Shown here: in pieces, positions 22,571 to 36,116 of the stretch | How the letters are laid out: each line of letters starts with the position of its first letter | Numbering within the stretch: position 1 is the stretch's first letter | DNA from: Hippophae tibetana | Lineage: Eukaryota; Streptophyta; Magnoliopsida; Rosales; Elaeagnaceae | DNA: 64,000 nucleotides | Direction of reading: 5' to 3' | NCBI GenBank assembly: GCA_037013495.1 | Contig: CM072812.1 | Coordinates: 60,048,938 to 60,112,937, forward strand | Program-made: the position numbers and the translations under genes | Notes under the pieces: model-generated | The model's input: only the letters and a program-made list of their open reading frames with translations | Told to the model about the DNA's origin: nothing | The model's database searches: none

Positions 22571-24505
22571 CACAATAAAAAGAAAGAAATTTAAACCTTC
22601 ATGTCTTGCGTTTTCTATCAATTTTGTTGTGGTTGTTAATATCTCTGGATTTCCTTTTATAGTTTTCTTTAAATTCTTCGTATCATTTTTTGTTCCATTT
22701 TTTTTGCTTGTTAATCTATCTTTGTTTTTCAAAAAAAGAAGAGGGTTGTAGCATGTCAAATGTTTATAAAAAAATAAGCCATTAATTGGGGTTGCAACTT
22801 TAAAGTATTAAAATTTTAAATCCTGTATTCACAAGACTATTATAATAAATCAAATGAAAGGTCGTTGCGATTGCTAAAAATGCAAGAAAGCATTAGTTCT
22901 GTTCTCAACGTTTTGGAACCCAAATTACATTGTTTACACAACTTACCGATGTCTTAAATTTTGGGCTAACCATATTACGTTTTGTTCGGTTAATGATCTA
23001 TAGGGTTCTAATTAAGTCATCTTAGCCACTTTCTTCGCAATTCAATCGTTAATATTTCTTTGAGTTCCTAAGTTGTTCACTTAAAGGTTACATATAATTT
23101 AGAATGAGGGCCTTGGTTGCAGAAAATAGGTTATATGTCTTCATCTATTCATTTTGTAAATTTAGATTGAAAATAGTTATTATTTAATTATTTTCTGCAT
23201 TATTGAGTGACAAATCACAATAAAAAGAAAGAAATTTAAACCTTCATGTCTTGCGTTTTCTATCAATTTTGTTGTCGTTGTTTTAATCTCTGGATTTCCT
23301 TTTATAGTTTTCTTTAAATTCTTCGTATCATTTTTTGTTCCTTTTTTTTGCTTGTTAATCTATCTTTGTTTTTTCAAAAAAAGAAGAGTGTTGTAGCATG
23401 TCAAAGTTTATAAAAAAATAAGCCATTAATTGGGGTTGCAACTTTAAAGTATTAAAATTTAAAATCCTGTATTCACAAGACTATTATAATAAATCAAATG
23501 AAAGGCCGTTGTGATTGCTAAAAATGCAAGAAAGCATTAGTTCTGTTCTCAACGTTTTGGACCACAAATTCCAGTGTTTACACAACTTACCGATGTCTTA
23601 AATTTTGGTCTCACCATATTACGTTTTGTTCGGTTCATGTTCTATAGGGTTCTAATTAAATTATCTTTGCCACTTTCTTCGCAATTCAATCGTTAATATT
23701 TCTTTGATTTCCTAAGTTGTTCACTTAAAGGTTTCACGTAATTCAGAATGAGAGGCTTGGTTGTAGAAAATAGGTTATATGTCTTCGTCTATTCATTTTG
23801 TAATTTTAGATTGAAAACAGTTATTATTTAATTGTTTTCTGCATTATTGAGTGACAAATCACCATAAAAAGAAAGAAATTTAAACCTTAATGTCTTGCGT
23901 TTTCTATCAATTTAGTTGTGGTTGTTAATATCTCTGGATTTCCTTTTATAGTTTTCTTTAAATTCTTCGTATCATTTTTTGTTCCTTTTTTTTTTGCTTG
24001 TTAATCTATCTTTGTTTTTCAAAAAAAGAAGAGGGTTGTAGCATGTCAAATGTTTATAAAAAAATAAGCCATTAATTGGGGTTGCAACTTTAAAGTATTA
24101 AAATTTTAAATCCTGTGTTCACAAGACTATTATATTAAATCAAATGAAAGGTCGTTTCGATTTCTAAAAATGCAAGAAAGCATTACTTCTGTTCTCAACT
24201 TTTTGGACCCCAAATTCCATTGTTTACACAACTTACCGATGTCTTAAATTTTGGGCTAACCATATTACGTTTTGTTCGGTTAATTATCTATAGGGTTCTA
24301 ATTAAGTCATCTTAGCCACTTTCTTCGCAATTCAATCGTTAATATTTCTTTGAGTTCCTAAGTTGTTCACTTAAAGGTTACATATAATTTAGAATGAGGG
24401 CCTTGGTTGCAGAAAATAGGTTATATGTCTTCATCTATTCATTTTGTAATTTTAGATTGAAAACAGTTATTATTTAATTATTTTCTGCATTATTGAGTGA
24501 CAAAT

Positions 24506-27082
24506 CACAACAAAAAGAAAGAAATTTAAACCTTCATGTCTTGCGTTTTCTATCAATTTTGTTGTCGTTGTTTTAATCTCTGGATTTCCTTTTATAGTTT
24601 TCTTTAAATTCTTCGTATCATTTTTTGTTCCTTTTTTTTGCTTGTTAATCTATCTTTGTTTTTTCAAAAAAAGAAGAGTGTTGTAGCATGTCAAAGTTTA
24701 TAAAAAAATAAGCCATTAATTGGGGTTGCAACTTTAAAGTATTAAAATTTAAAATCCTGTATTCACAAGACTATTATAATAAATCAAATGAAAGGCCGTT
24801 GTGATTGCTAAAAATGCAAGAAAGCATTAGTTCTGTTCTCAACGTTTTGGACCCCAAATTCCATTGTTTACACAACTTACCGATGTCTTAAATTTTGGTC
24901 TCACCATATTACGTTTTATTCGGTTAATGTTCTATAGGGTTCTAATTAAATCATCTTTGCCACTTTCTTCGCAATTCAATCGTTAATATTTCTTTGATTT
25001 CCTAAGTTGTTCACTTAAAGGTTTCACATAATTCAGAATGAGAGCCTTGGTTGTAGAAAATAGGTTATATGTCTTCGTCTATTCATTTTGTAATTTTAGA
25101 TTGAAAACAGTTATTATTTAATTATTTTCTGCATTATTGAGTGACAAATCACAATAAAAAGAAAGAAATTTAAACCTTCATGTCTTGCGTTTTCTATCAA
25201 TTTTGTTGTGGTTGTTAATATCTCTGGATTTCCTTTTATAGTTTTCTTTAAATTCTTCGTATCATTTTTTGTTCCTTTTTTTTTGCTTGTTAATCTATCT
25301 TTGTTTTTCAAAAAAAGAAGAGGGTTGTAGCATGTCAAATGTTTATAAAAAAATAAGCCATTAATTGGGGTTGCAACTTTAAAGTATTAAAATTTTAAAT
25401 CCTGTATTCACAAGACTATTATAATAAATCAAATGAAAGGTCGTTGCGATTGCTAAAAATGCAAGAAAGCATTAGTTCTGTTCTCAACGTTTTGGAACCC
25501 AAATTACATTGTTTACACAACTTACCGATGTCTTAAATTTTGGGCTAACCATATTACGTTTTGTTCGGTTAATGATCTATAGGGTTCTAATTAAGTCATC
25601 TTAGCCACTTTCTTCGCAATTCAATCGTTAATATTTCTTTGAGTTCCTAAGTTGTTCACTTAAAGGTTACATATAATTTAGAATGAGGGCCTTGGTTGCA
25701 GAAAATAGGTTATATGTCTTCATCTATTCATTTTGTAATTTTAGATTGAAAATAGTTATTATTTAATTATTTTCTGCATTATTGAGTGACAAATCACAAT
25801 AAAAAGAAAGAAATTTAAACCTTCATGTCTTGCGTTTTCTATCAATTTTGTTGTCGTTGTTTTAATCTCTGGATTTCCTTTTATAATTTTCTTTAAATTC
25901 TTCGTATCATTTTTTGTTCCTTTTTTTTGCTTGTTAATCTATCTTTGTTTTTTCAAAAAAAGAAGAGTGTTGTAGCATGTCAAAGTTTATAAAAAAATAA
26001 GCCATTAATTGGGGTTGCAACTTTAAAGTATTAAAATTTAAAATCCTGTATTCACAAGACTATTATAATAAATCAAATGAAAGGCCGTTGTGATTGCTAA
26101 AAATGCAAGAAAGCATTAGTTCTGTTCTCAACGTTTTGGACCCCAAATTCCATTGTTTACACAACTTACCGATGTCTTAAATTTTGGTCTCACCATATTA
26201 CGTTTTATTCGGTTAATGTTCTATAGGGTTCTAATTAAATCATCTTTGCCACTTTCTTCGCAATTCAATCGTTAATATTTCTTTGATTTCCTAAGTTGTT
26301 CACTTAAAGGTTTCACATAATTCAGAATGAGAGCCTTGGTTGTAGAAAATAGGTTATATGTCTTCGTCTATTCATTTTGTAATTTTAGATTGAAAACAGT
26401 TATTATTTAATTATTTTCTGCATTATTGAGTGACAAATCACAATAAAAAGAAAGAAATTTAAACCTTCATGTCTTGCGTTTTCTATCAATTTTGTTGTGG
26501 TTGTTAATATCTCTGGATTTCCTTTTATAGTTTTCTTTAAATTCTTCGTATCATTTTTTGTTCCTTTTTTTTGCTTGTTAATCTATCTTTGTTTTTCAAA
26601 AAAAGAAGAGGGTTGTAGCATGTCAAATGTTTATAAAAAAATAAGCCATTAATTGGGGTTGCAACTTTAAAGTATTAAAATTTTAAATCCTGTATTCACA
26701 AGACTATTATAATAAATCAAATGAAAGGTCGTTGCGATTGCTAAAAATGCAAGAAAGCATTAGTTCTGTTCTCAACGTTTTGGAACCCAAATTACATTGT
26801 TTACACAACTTACCGATGTCTTAAATTTTGGGCTAACCATATTACGTTTTGTTCGGTTAATGATCTATAGGGTTCTAATTAAGTCATCTTAGCCACTTTC
26901 TTCGCAATTCAATCGTTAATATTTCTTTGAGTTCCTAAGTTGTTCACTTAAAGGTTACATATAATTTAGAATGAGGGCCTTGGTTGCAGAAAATAGGTTA
27001 TATGTCTTCATCTATTCATTTTGTAATTTTAGATTGAAAATAGTTATTATTTAATTATTTTCTGCATTATTGAGTGACAAAT
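24506..27082. repeat. Tandem duplication of a D-A dimer (~1289 bp)
   Basis: Dimers start at 24506 and 25795, and a third D-type first half begins at 27083. Both D monomers share ggtttcacataattc, while D elsewhere has cacgtaattc. D copies 25795 and 27083 also share ttataattttc. Both A monomers share gaaaatagttat near their ends. The third copy is cut short: from about 27480 the monomer at 27083 continues as K type. Confidence 0.8.
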
Positions 27083-27726
27083 CACAATAAAAAGAAAGAA
27101 ATTTAAACCTTCATGTCTTGCGTTTTCTATCAATTTTGTTGTCGTTGTTTTAATCTCTGGATTTCCTTTTATAATTTTCTTTAAATTCTTCGTATCATTT
27201 TTTGTTCCTTTTTTTTGCTTGTTAATCTATCTTTGTTTTTTCAAAAAAAGAAGAGTGTTGTAGCATGTCAAAGTTTATAAAAAAATAAGCCATTAATTGG
27301 GGTTGCAACTTTAAAGTATTAAAATTTAAAATCCTGTATTCACAAGACTATTATAATAAATCAAATGAAAGGCCGTTGTGATTGCTAAAAATGCAAGAAA
27401 GCATTAGTTCTGTTCTCAACGTTTTGAACCCCAAATTCCATTGTTTACACAACTTACCGATGTCTTAAATTTTGGTCTCACCATATTACGTTTTGTTCGG
27501 TTCATGTTCTATAGGGTTCTAATTAAGTCATCTTAGCCACTTTCTTCGCAATTCAATCGTTAATATTTCTTTGAGTTCCTAAGTTGTTCACTTAAAGGTT
27601 ACATATAATTTAGAATGAGGGCCTTGGTTGCAGAAAATAGGTTATATGTCTTCATCTATTCATTTTGTAATTTTAGATTGAAAACAGTTATTATTTAATT
27701 ATTTTCTGCATTATTGAGTGACAAAT

Positions 27727-28371
27727 CACAATAAAAAGAAATAAATTTAAACCTTCATGCCTTGCGTTTTCTATCAATTTTGTTGTCGTTGTTTTAATCT
27801 CTGGTTTTGCTTTTATAGTTTTCTTTAAATTCTTCGTATCATTTTTTGTTCCTTTTTTTTGCTTGGTAATCTATCTTTGTTTTTTCAAAAAAAGAAGAGT
27901 GTTGTAGCATGTCAAAGTTTATAAAAAAAATAAGCCATTAATTGGGGTTGCAACTTTAAAGTATTAAAATTTAAAATCCTGTATTCACAAGACTATTATA
28001 ATAAATCAAATGAAAGGCCGTTGTGATTGCTAAAAATGCAAGAAAGCATTAGTTCTGTTCTCAACGTTTTGGACCACAAATTCCAGTGTTTACACAACTT
28101 ACCGATGTCTTAAATTTTGGTCTCACCATATTACGTTTTGTTCGGTTCATGTTCTATAGGGTTCTAATTAAATCATCTTTGCCACTTTCTTCGCAATTCA
28201 ATCGTTAATATTTCTTTGATTTCCTAAGTTGTTCACTTAAAGGTTTCACGTAATTCAGAATGAGAGGCTTGGTTGTAGAAAATAGGTTATATGTCTTCGT
28301 CTATTCATTTTGTAATTTTAGATTGAAAACAGTTATTATTTAATTGTTTTCTGCATTATTGAGTGACAAAT
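27727..28371. repeat. B' monomer with unusual first part
   Basis: The first part has agaaataaattt, catgcc, ctggttttgctttt and gcttggtaatc, and the second half is ordinary B (ccacaaattccagtg, gaggcttgg). The same first-part set appears at 45137-45781, joined there to a different second half. C follows, so the B-C pairing is kept. Confidence 0.8.
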
Positions 28372-29661
28372 CACAATAAAAAGAAAGAAATTTAAACCTT
28401 AATGTCTTGCGTTTTCTATCAATTTAGTTGTGGTTGTTAATATCTATGGATTTCCTTTTATAGTTTTCTTTAAATTCTTCGTATCATTTTTTGTTCCTTT
28501 TTTTTTTGCTTGTTAATCTATCTTTGTTTTTCAAAAAAAGAAGAGGGTTGTAGCATGTCAAATGTTTATAAAAAAATAAGCCATTAATTGGGGTTGCAAC
28601 TTTAAAGTATTAAAATTTTAAATCCTGTGTTCACAAGACTATTATATTAAATCAAATGAAAGGTCGTTTCGATTTCTAAAAATGCAAGAAAGCATTACTT
28701 CTGTTCTCAACTTTTTGGACCCCAAATTCCATTGTTTACACAACTTACCGATGTCTTAAATTTTGGGCTAACCATATTACGTTTTGTTCGGTTAATGATC
28801 TATAGGGTTCTAATTAAGTCATCTTAGCCACTTTCTTCGCAATTCAATCGTTAATATTTCTTTGAGTTCCTAAGTTGTTCACTTAAAGGTTACATATAAT
28901 TTAGAATGAGGGCCTTGGTTGCAGAAAATAGGTTATATGTCTTCATCTATTCATTTTGTAATTTTAGATTGAAAACAGTTATTATTTAATTATTTTCTGC
29001 ATTATTGAGTGACAAATCACAATAAAAAGAAAGAAATTTAAACCTTCATGTCTTGCGTTTTTTATCAATTTTGTTGTCGTTGTTTTAATCTCTGGATTTA
29101 TTTTTATAGTTTTCTTTAAATTCTTCGTATCATTTTTTGTTCCTTTTTTTTGCTTGTTAATCTATCTTTGTTTTTTCAAAAAAAGAAGAGTGTTGTAGCA
29201 TGTCAAAGTTTATAAAAAAATAAGCCATTAATTGGGGTTGCAACTTTAAAGTATTAAAATTTAAAATCCTGTATTCACAAGACTATTATAATAAATCAAA
29301 TGAAAGGCCGTTGTGATTGCTAAAAATGCAAGAAAGCATTAGTTCTGTTCTCAACGTTTTGGACCCCAAATTCCATTGTTTACACAACTTACCGATGTCT
29401 TAAATTTTGGTCTCACCATATTACGTTTTATTCGGTTAATGTTCTATAGGGTTCTAATTAAATCATCTTTGCCACTTTCTTCGCAATTCAATCGTTAATA
29501 TTTCTTTGATTTCCTAAGTTGTTCACTTAAAGGTTTCACGTAATTCAGAATGAGAGCCTTGGTTGTAGAAAATAGGTTATATGTCTTCATCTATTCATTT
29601 TGTAATTTTAGATTGAAAACAGTTATTATTTAATTATTTTCTGCATTATTGAGTGACAAAT

Positions 29662-30951
29662 CACAATAAAAAGAAAGAAATTTAAACCTTCATGTCTTGC
29701 GTTTTCTATCAATTTTGTTGTGGTTGTTAATATCTCTGGATTTCCTTTTATAGTTTTCTTTAAATTCTTCGTATCATTTTTTGTTCCTTTTTTTTTGCTT
29801 GTTAATCTATCTTTGTTTTTCAAAAAAAGAAGAGGGTTGTAGCATGTCAAATGTTTATAAAAAAATAAGCCATTAATTGGGGTTGCAACTTTAAAGTATT
29901 AAAATTTTAAATCCTGTATTCACAAGACTATTATAATAAATCAAATGAAAGGTCGTTGCGATTGCTAAAAATGCAAGAAAGCATTAGTTCTGTTCTCAAC
30001 GTTTTGGAACCCAAATTACATTGTTTACACAACTTACCGATGTCTTAAATTTGGGGCTAACCATATTACGTTTTGTTCGGTTAATGATCTATAGGGTTCT
30101 AATTAAGTCATCTTAGCCACTTTCTTCGCAATTCAATCGTTAATATTTCTTTGAGTTCCTAAGTTGTTCACTTAAAGGTTACATATAATTTAGAATGAGG
30201 GCCTTGGTTGCAGAAAATAGGTTATATGTCTTCATCTATTCATTTTGTAATTTTAGATTGAAAACAGTTATTATTTAATTATTTTCTGCATTATTGAGTG
30301 ACAAATCACAATAAAAAGAAAGAAATTTAAACCTTCATGTCTTGCGTTTTCTATCAATTTTGTTGTCGTTGTTTTAATCTCTGGATTTCCTTTTATAGTT
30401 TTCTTTAAATTCTTCGTATCATTTTTTGTTCCTTTTTTTTGCTTGTTTATCTATCTTTGTTTTTTCAAAAAAAGAAGAGTGTTGTAGCATGTCAAAGTTT
30501 ATAAAAAAAATAAGCCATTAATTGGGGTTGCAACTTTAAAGTATTAAAATTTAAAATCCTGTATTCACAAGACTATTATAATAAATCAAATGAAAGGCCG
30601 TTGTGATTGCTAAAAATGCAAGAAAGCATTAGTTCTGTTCTCAACGTTTTGGACCACAAATTCCATTGTTTACACAACTTACCGATGTCTTAAATTTTGG
30701 TCTCACCAAATTACGTTTTGTTCGGTTCATGTTCTATAGGGTTCTAATTAAATCATCTTTGCCACTTTCTTCGCAATTCAATCGTTAATATTTCTTTGAT
30801 TTCCTAAGTTTTTCACTTAAAGGTTTCACGTAATTCATAATGAGAGCCTTGGTTGTAGAAAATAGGTTATATGTCTTCGTCTATTCATTTTGTAATTTTA
30901 GATTGAAAACAGTTATTATTTAATTGTTTTCTGCATTATTGAGTGACAAAT
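29662..30951. repeat. F-G monomer pair, copy 3
   Basis: It has tttggggctaacc in F, and ttgtttatctatc, agtttttcac and attcataatg in G, with a new change caccaaatta. The D monomer before it (29018) carries its own changes (tttttatcaa, atttatttttatag). H does not follow; instead two C monomers do. Confidence 0.85.
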
Positions 30952-32247
30952 CACAATAAAAAGAAAGAAATTTAAACCTTAATGTCTTGCGTTTTCTATC
31001 AATTTAGTTGTGGTTGTTAATATCTCTGGATTTCCTTTTATAGTTTTCTTTAAATTCTTCGTATCATTTTTTGTTCCTTTTTTTTTTTTGCTTGTTAATC
31101 TATCTTTGTTTTTCAAAAAAAGAAGAGGGTTGTAGCATGTCAAATGTTTATAAAAAAATAAGCCATTAATTGGGGTTGCAACTTTAAAGTATTAAAATTT
31201 TAAATCCTGTGTTCACAAGACTATTATATTAAATCAAATGAAAGGTCGTTTCGATTTCTAAAAATGCAAGAAAGCATTACTTCTGTTCTCAACTTTTTGG
31301 ACCCCAAATTCCATTGTTTACACAACTTACCGATGTCTTAAATTTTGGGCTAACCATATTACGTTTTGTTCGGTTAATGATCTATAGGGTTCTAATTAAG
31401 TCATCTTAGCCACTTTCTTCGCAATTCAATCGTTAATATTTCTTTGAGTTCCTAAGTTGTTCACTTAAAGGTTACATATAATTTAGAATGAGGGCCTTGG
31501 TTGCAGAAAATAGGTTATATGTCTTCATCTATTCATTTTGTAATTTTAGATTGAAAACAGTTATTATTTAATTATTTTCTGCATTATTGAGTGACAAATC
31601 ACAATAAAAAGAAAGAAATTTAAACCTTAATGTCTTGCGTTTTCTATCAATTTAGTTGTGGTTGTTAATATCTCTGGATTTCCTTTTATAGTTTTCTTTA
31701 AATTCTTCGTATCATTTTTTGTTCCTTTTTTTTTTTTGCTTGTTAATCTATCTTTGTTTTTCAAAAAAAGAAGAGGGTTGTAGCATGTCAAATGTTTATA
31801 AAAAAATAAGCCATTAATTGGGGTTGCAACTTTAAAGTATTAAAATTTTAAATCCTGTGTTCACAAGACTATTATATTAAATCAAATGAAAGGTCGTTTC
31901 GATTTCTAAAAATGCAAGAAAGCATTACTTCTGTTCTCAACTTTTTGGACCCCAAATTCCATTGTTTACACAACTTACCGATGTCTTAAATTTTGGGCTA
32001 ACCATATTACGTTTTGTTCGGTTAATGATCTATAGGGTTCTAATTAAGTCATCTTAGCCACTTTCTTCGCAATTCAATCGTTAATATTTCTTTGAGTTCC
32101 TAAGTTGTTCACTTAAAGGTTACATATAATTTAGAATGAGGGCCTTGGTTGCAGAAAATAGGTTATATGTCTTCATCTATTCATTTTGTAATTTTAGATT
32201 GAAAACAGTTATTATTTAATTATTTTCTGCATTATTGAGTGACAAAT
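30952..32247. repeat. C-C tandem duplication with the longest T runs
   Basis: Both monomers are 648 bp, the longest in the window, and both have 12 T after ttgttcc. All other C markers match (accttaatgtc, tattaaatc, caacttttt). Two adjacent copies with the same rare run length point to duplication of a single monomer. Confidence 0.82.
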
Positions 32248-35200
32248 CACAATAAAAAGAAAGAAATTTAAACCTTCATGTCTTGCGTTTTCTATCAATT
32301 TTGTTGTCGTTGTTTTAATCTCTGGATTTCCTTTTATAGTTTTCTTTAAATTCTTCGTATCATTTTTTGTTCCTTTTTTTTGCTTGTTAATCTATCTTTG
32401 TTTTTTCAAAAAAAGAAGAGTGTTGTAGCATGTCAATGTTTATAAAAAAATAAGCCATTAATTGGGGTTGCAACTTTAAAGTATTAAAATTTAAAATCCT
32501 GTATTCACAAGACTATTATAATAAATCAAATGAAAGGCCGTTGTGATTGCTAAAAATGCAAGAAAGCATTAGTTCTGTTCTCAACGTTTTGGACCCCAAA
32601 TTCCATTGTTTACACAACTTACCGATGTCTTAAATTTTGGTCTCACCATATTACGTTTTGTTCGGTTCATGTTCTATAGGGTTCTAATTAAGTCATCTTA
32701 GTCACTTTTTTCGCAATTCAATCGTTAATATTTCTTTGAGTTCATAAGTTGTTCACTTAAAGGTTACATATAATTTAGAATGAGGGCCTTGGTTGCAGAA
32801 AATAGGTTATATGTCTTCATCTATTCATTTTGTAATTTTAGATTGAAAACAGTTATTATTTAATTATTTTCTGCATTATTGAGTGACAAATCACAATAAA
32901 AAGAAAGAAATTTAAACCTTCATGTCTTGCGTTTTCTATCAATTTTGTTGTGGTTGTTAATATCTCTGGATTTCCTTTTATAGTTTTCTTTAAATTCTTC
33001 GTATCATTTTTTGTTCCTTTTTTTTTGCTTGTTAATCTATCTTTGTTTTTCAAAAAAAGAAGAGGGTTGTAGCATGTCAAAGTTTATAAAAAAATAAGCC
33101 ATTAATTGGGGTTGCAACTTTAAATTATTAAAATTTTAAATCCTGTATTGACAAAACTATTATAATAAATCAAATGAAAGGCCGTTTCGATTTCTAAAAA
33201 TGCAAGAAAGCATTAGTTCTGTTCTCAACGTTTTGGACCCCAAATTCCATTGTTTACACAACTTACCGATGTGTTAAATTTTGGTCTCACCATATTACGT
33301 TTTGTTCGGTTCATGTTCTATAGGGTTCTAATTAAGTCATCTTAGCCACTTTCTTCGCAATTCAATCGTTAATATTTCTTTGAGTTCCTAAGTTGTTCAC
33401 TTAAAGGTTACATATAATTTAGAATGAGGGCCTTGGTTGCAGAAAATAGGTTATATGTCTTCATCTATTCATTTTGTAATTTTAGATTGAAAACAGTTAT
33501 TATTTAATTATTTTCTGCATTATTGAGTGACAAATCACAATAAAAAGAAAGAAATTTAAACCTTCATGTCTTGCGTTTTCTATCAATTTTGTTGTGGTTG
33601 TTAATATCTCTGGATTTCCTTTTATAGTTTTCTTTAAATTCTTCGTATCATTTTTTGTTCCTTTTTTTTTGCTTGTTAATCTATCTTTGTTTTTCAAAAA
33701 AAGAAGAGGGTTGTAGCATGTCAAATGTTTATAAAAAAATATGCCATTAATTGGGGTTGCAACTTTAAAGTATTAAAATTTTAAATCCTGTGTTCACAAG
33801 ACTATTATAATAAATCAAATGAAAGGTCGTTTCGATTTCTAAAAATGCAAGAAAGCATTACTTCTGTTCTCAACGTTTTGGACCCCAAATTCCATTGTTT
33901 AGACAACTTACCGATGTCTTAAATTTTGGGCTAACCATATTACGTTTTGTTCGGTTAATGATCTATAGGGTTCTAATTAAGTCATCTTAGCCACTTTCTT
34001 CGCAATTCAATCGTTAATATTTCTTTGAGTTCCTAAGTTGTTCACTTAAAGGTTACATATAATTTAGAATGAGGGCCTTGGTTGCAGAAAATAGGTTATA
34101 TGTCTTCATCTATTCATTTTGTAATTTTAGATTGAAAACAGTTATTATTTAATTATTTTCTGCATTATTGAGTGACAAATCACAATAAAAAGAAAGAAAT
34201 TTAAACCTTCATGCCTTGCGTTTTCTATCAATTTTGTTGTCGTTGTTTTAATCTCTGGATTTCCTTTTATAGTTTTCTTTAAATTCTTCGTATCATTTTT
34301 TGTTCCTTTTTTTTTGCTTGTTAATCTATCTTTGTTTTTCAAAAAAAGAAGAGTGTTGTAGCATGTCAAAGTTTATAAAAAAATAAGCCATTAATTGGTG
34401 TTGCAACTTTAAAGTATTAAAATTTAAAATCTTGTATTCACAAGACTATTATAATAAATCAAATGAAAGGCCGTTTCGATTGCTAAAAATGCAAGAAAGC
34501 ATTAGTTCTGTTCTCAACGTTTTGGAACCCAAATTACATTGTTTACACAACTTACCGATGTCTTAAATTTAGGTCTCACCATATTACGTTTTGTTCGGTT
34601 CATGTTCTATAGGGTTCTAATTAAATCATCTTTGCCACTTTCTTCGCAATTCAATCGTTAATATTTCTTTGATTTCCTAAGTTGTTCACTTAAAGGTTTC
34701 ACGTAATTCAGAATGAGAGCCTTGGTTGTAGAAAATAGGTTATATGTCTTCATCTATTCATTTTGTAATTTTAGATTGAAAACAGTTATTATTTAATTGT
34801 TTTCTGCATTATTGAGTGACAAATCACAAGAAAAAGAAAGAAATTTAAACCTTCATGTCTTGCGTTTTCTATCAATTTAGTTGTGGTTGTTAATATCTCT
34901 GGATTTCCTTTTATAGTTTTCTTTAAATTCTTCGTATCATTTTTTGTTCCTTTTTTTTTGCTTGTTAATCTATCTTTGTTTTTCAAAAAAAGAAGAGGGT
35001 TGTAGCATGTCAAATGTTTATAAAAAAATAAGCCATTAATTGGGGTTGCAACTTTAAAGTATTAAAATTTTAAATCCTGTGTTCACAAGACTATTATAAT
35101 AAATCAAATGAAAGGTCGTTTCGATTTCTAAAAATGCAAGAAAGCATTACTTCTGTTCTCAACGTTTTGGACCCCAAATTCCATTGTTTACACAACTTAC

Positions 35201-36116
35201 CGATGTCTTAAATTTTGGGCTAACCATATTACGTTTTGTTCGGTTAATGATCTATAGGGTTCTAATTTAGTCATCTTAGCCACTTTCTTCGCAATTCAAT
35301 CGTTAATATTTCTTTGAGTTCCTAAGTTGTTCACTTAAAGGTTACATATAATTTAGAATGAGGGCCTTGGTTGCAGAAAATAGGTTATATGTCTTCATCT
35401 ATTCATTTTGTAATTTTAGATTGAAAACAGTTATTATTTAATTATTTTCTGCATTATTGAGTGACAAATCACAATAAAAAGAAAGAAATTTAAACCTTCA
35501 TGTCTTGCGTTTTCTATCAATTTTGTTGTCGTTGTTTTAATCTCTGGATTTCCTTTTATAGTTTTCTTTAAATTCTTCGTATCATTTTTTGTTCCTTTTT
35601 TTTTTTGCTTGTTAATCTATCTTTGTTTTTCAAAAAAAGAAGAGGGTTGTAGCATGTCAAATGTTTATAAAAAAATAAGCCATTAATTGGGGTTGCAACT
35701 TTAAAGTATTAAAATTTTAAATCCTGTGTTCACAAGACTATTATATTAAATCAAATGAAAGCTCGTTTCGATTTCTAAAAATGCAAGAAAGCATTACTTC
35801 TGTTCTCAACTTTTTGGACCAGAAATTCCATTGTTTACACAACTTACCGATGTCTTAAATTTTGGGCTAACCATATTACGTTTTGTTCGGTTAATGATCT
35901 ATAGGGTTCTAATTAAGTCATCTTAGCCACTTTCTTCGCAATTCAATCGTTAATATTTCTTTGAGTTCCTAAGTTGTTCACTTAAAGGTTACATATAATT
36001 TAGAATGAGGGCCTTGGTTGCAGAAAATAGGTTATATGTCTTCATCTATTCATTTTGTAATTTTAGATTGAAAACAGTTATTATTTAATTATTTTCTGCA
36101 TTATTGAGTGACAAAT
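32248..36116. repeat. Six-monomer unit K-L-J''-P-J-C, copy 1
   Basis: Monomers start at 32248, 32892, 33536, 34181, 34825 and 35470. K here has tgtcaatgtt, cttagtcactttttt and gttcataag, which reappear in the K at 43204. J'' has ttagacaac. J has cacaagaaaaag and aatttagtc. C has aaagctcg and accagaaattcc, seen nowhere else. Confidence 0.8.

Larger units (their letters stand above)
22571..32247. repeat. Higher-order repeat copy III (rearranged), 15 monomers
   Basis: Starts and types: 22571 A, 23216 B, 23860 C, 24506 D, 25150 A, 25795 D, 26439 A, 27083 D/K, 27727 B', 28372 C, 29018 D, 29662 F, 30307 G, 30952 C, 31600 C. It opens with A-B-C-D as in copy I and later has C-D-F-G, but H, I, M and N are absent. 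A D-A dimer duplication (24506-27082) and a C-C duplication (30952-32247) are local expansions. Where this copy ends is my choice, since the following K-L run also fits the canonical order after G. Confidence 0.75.
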
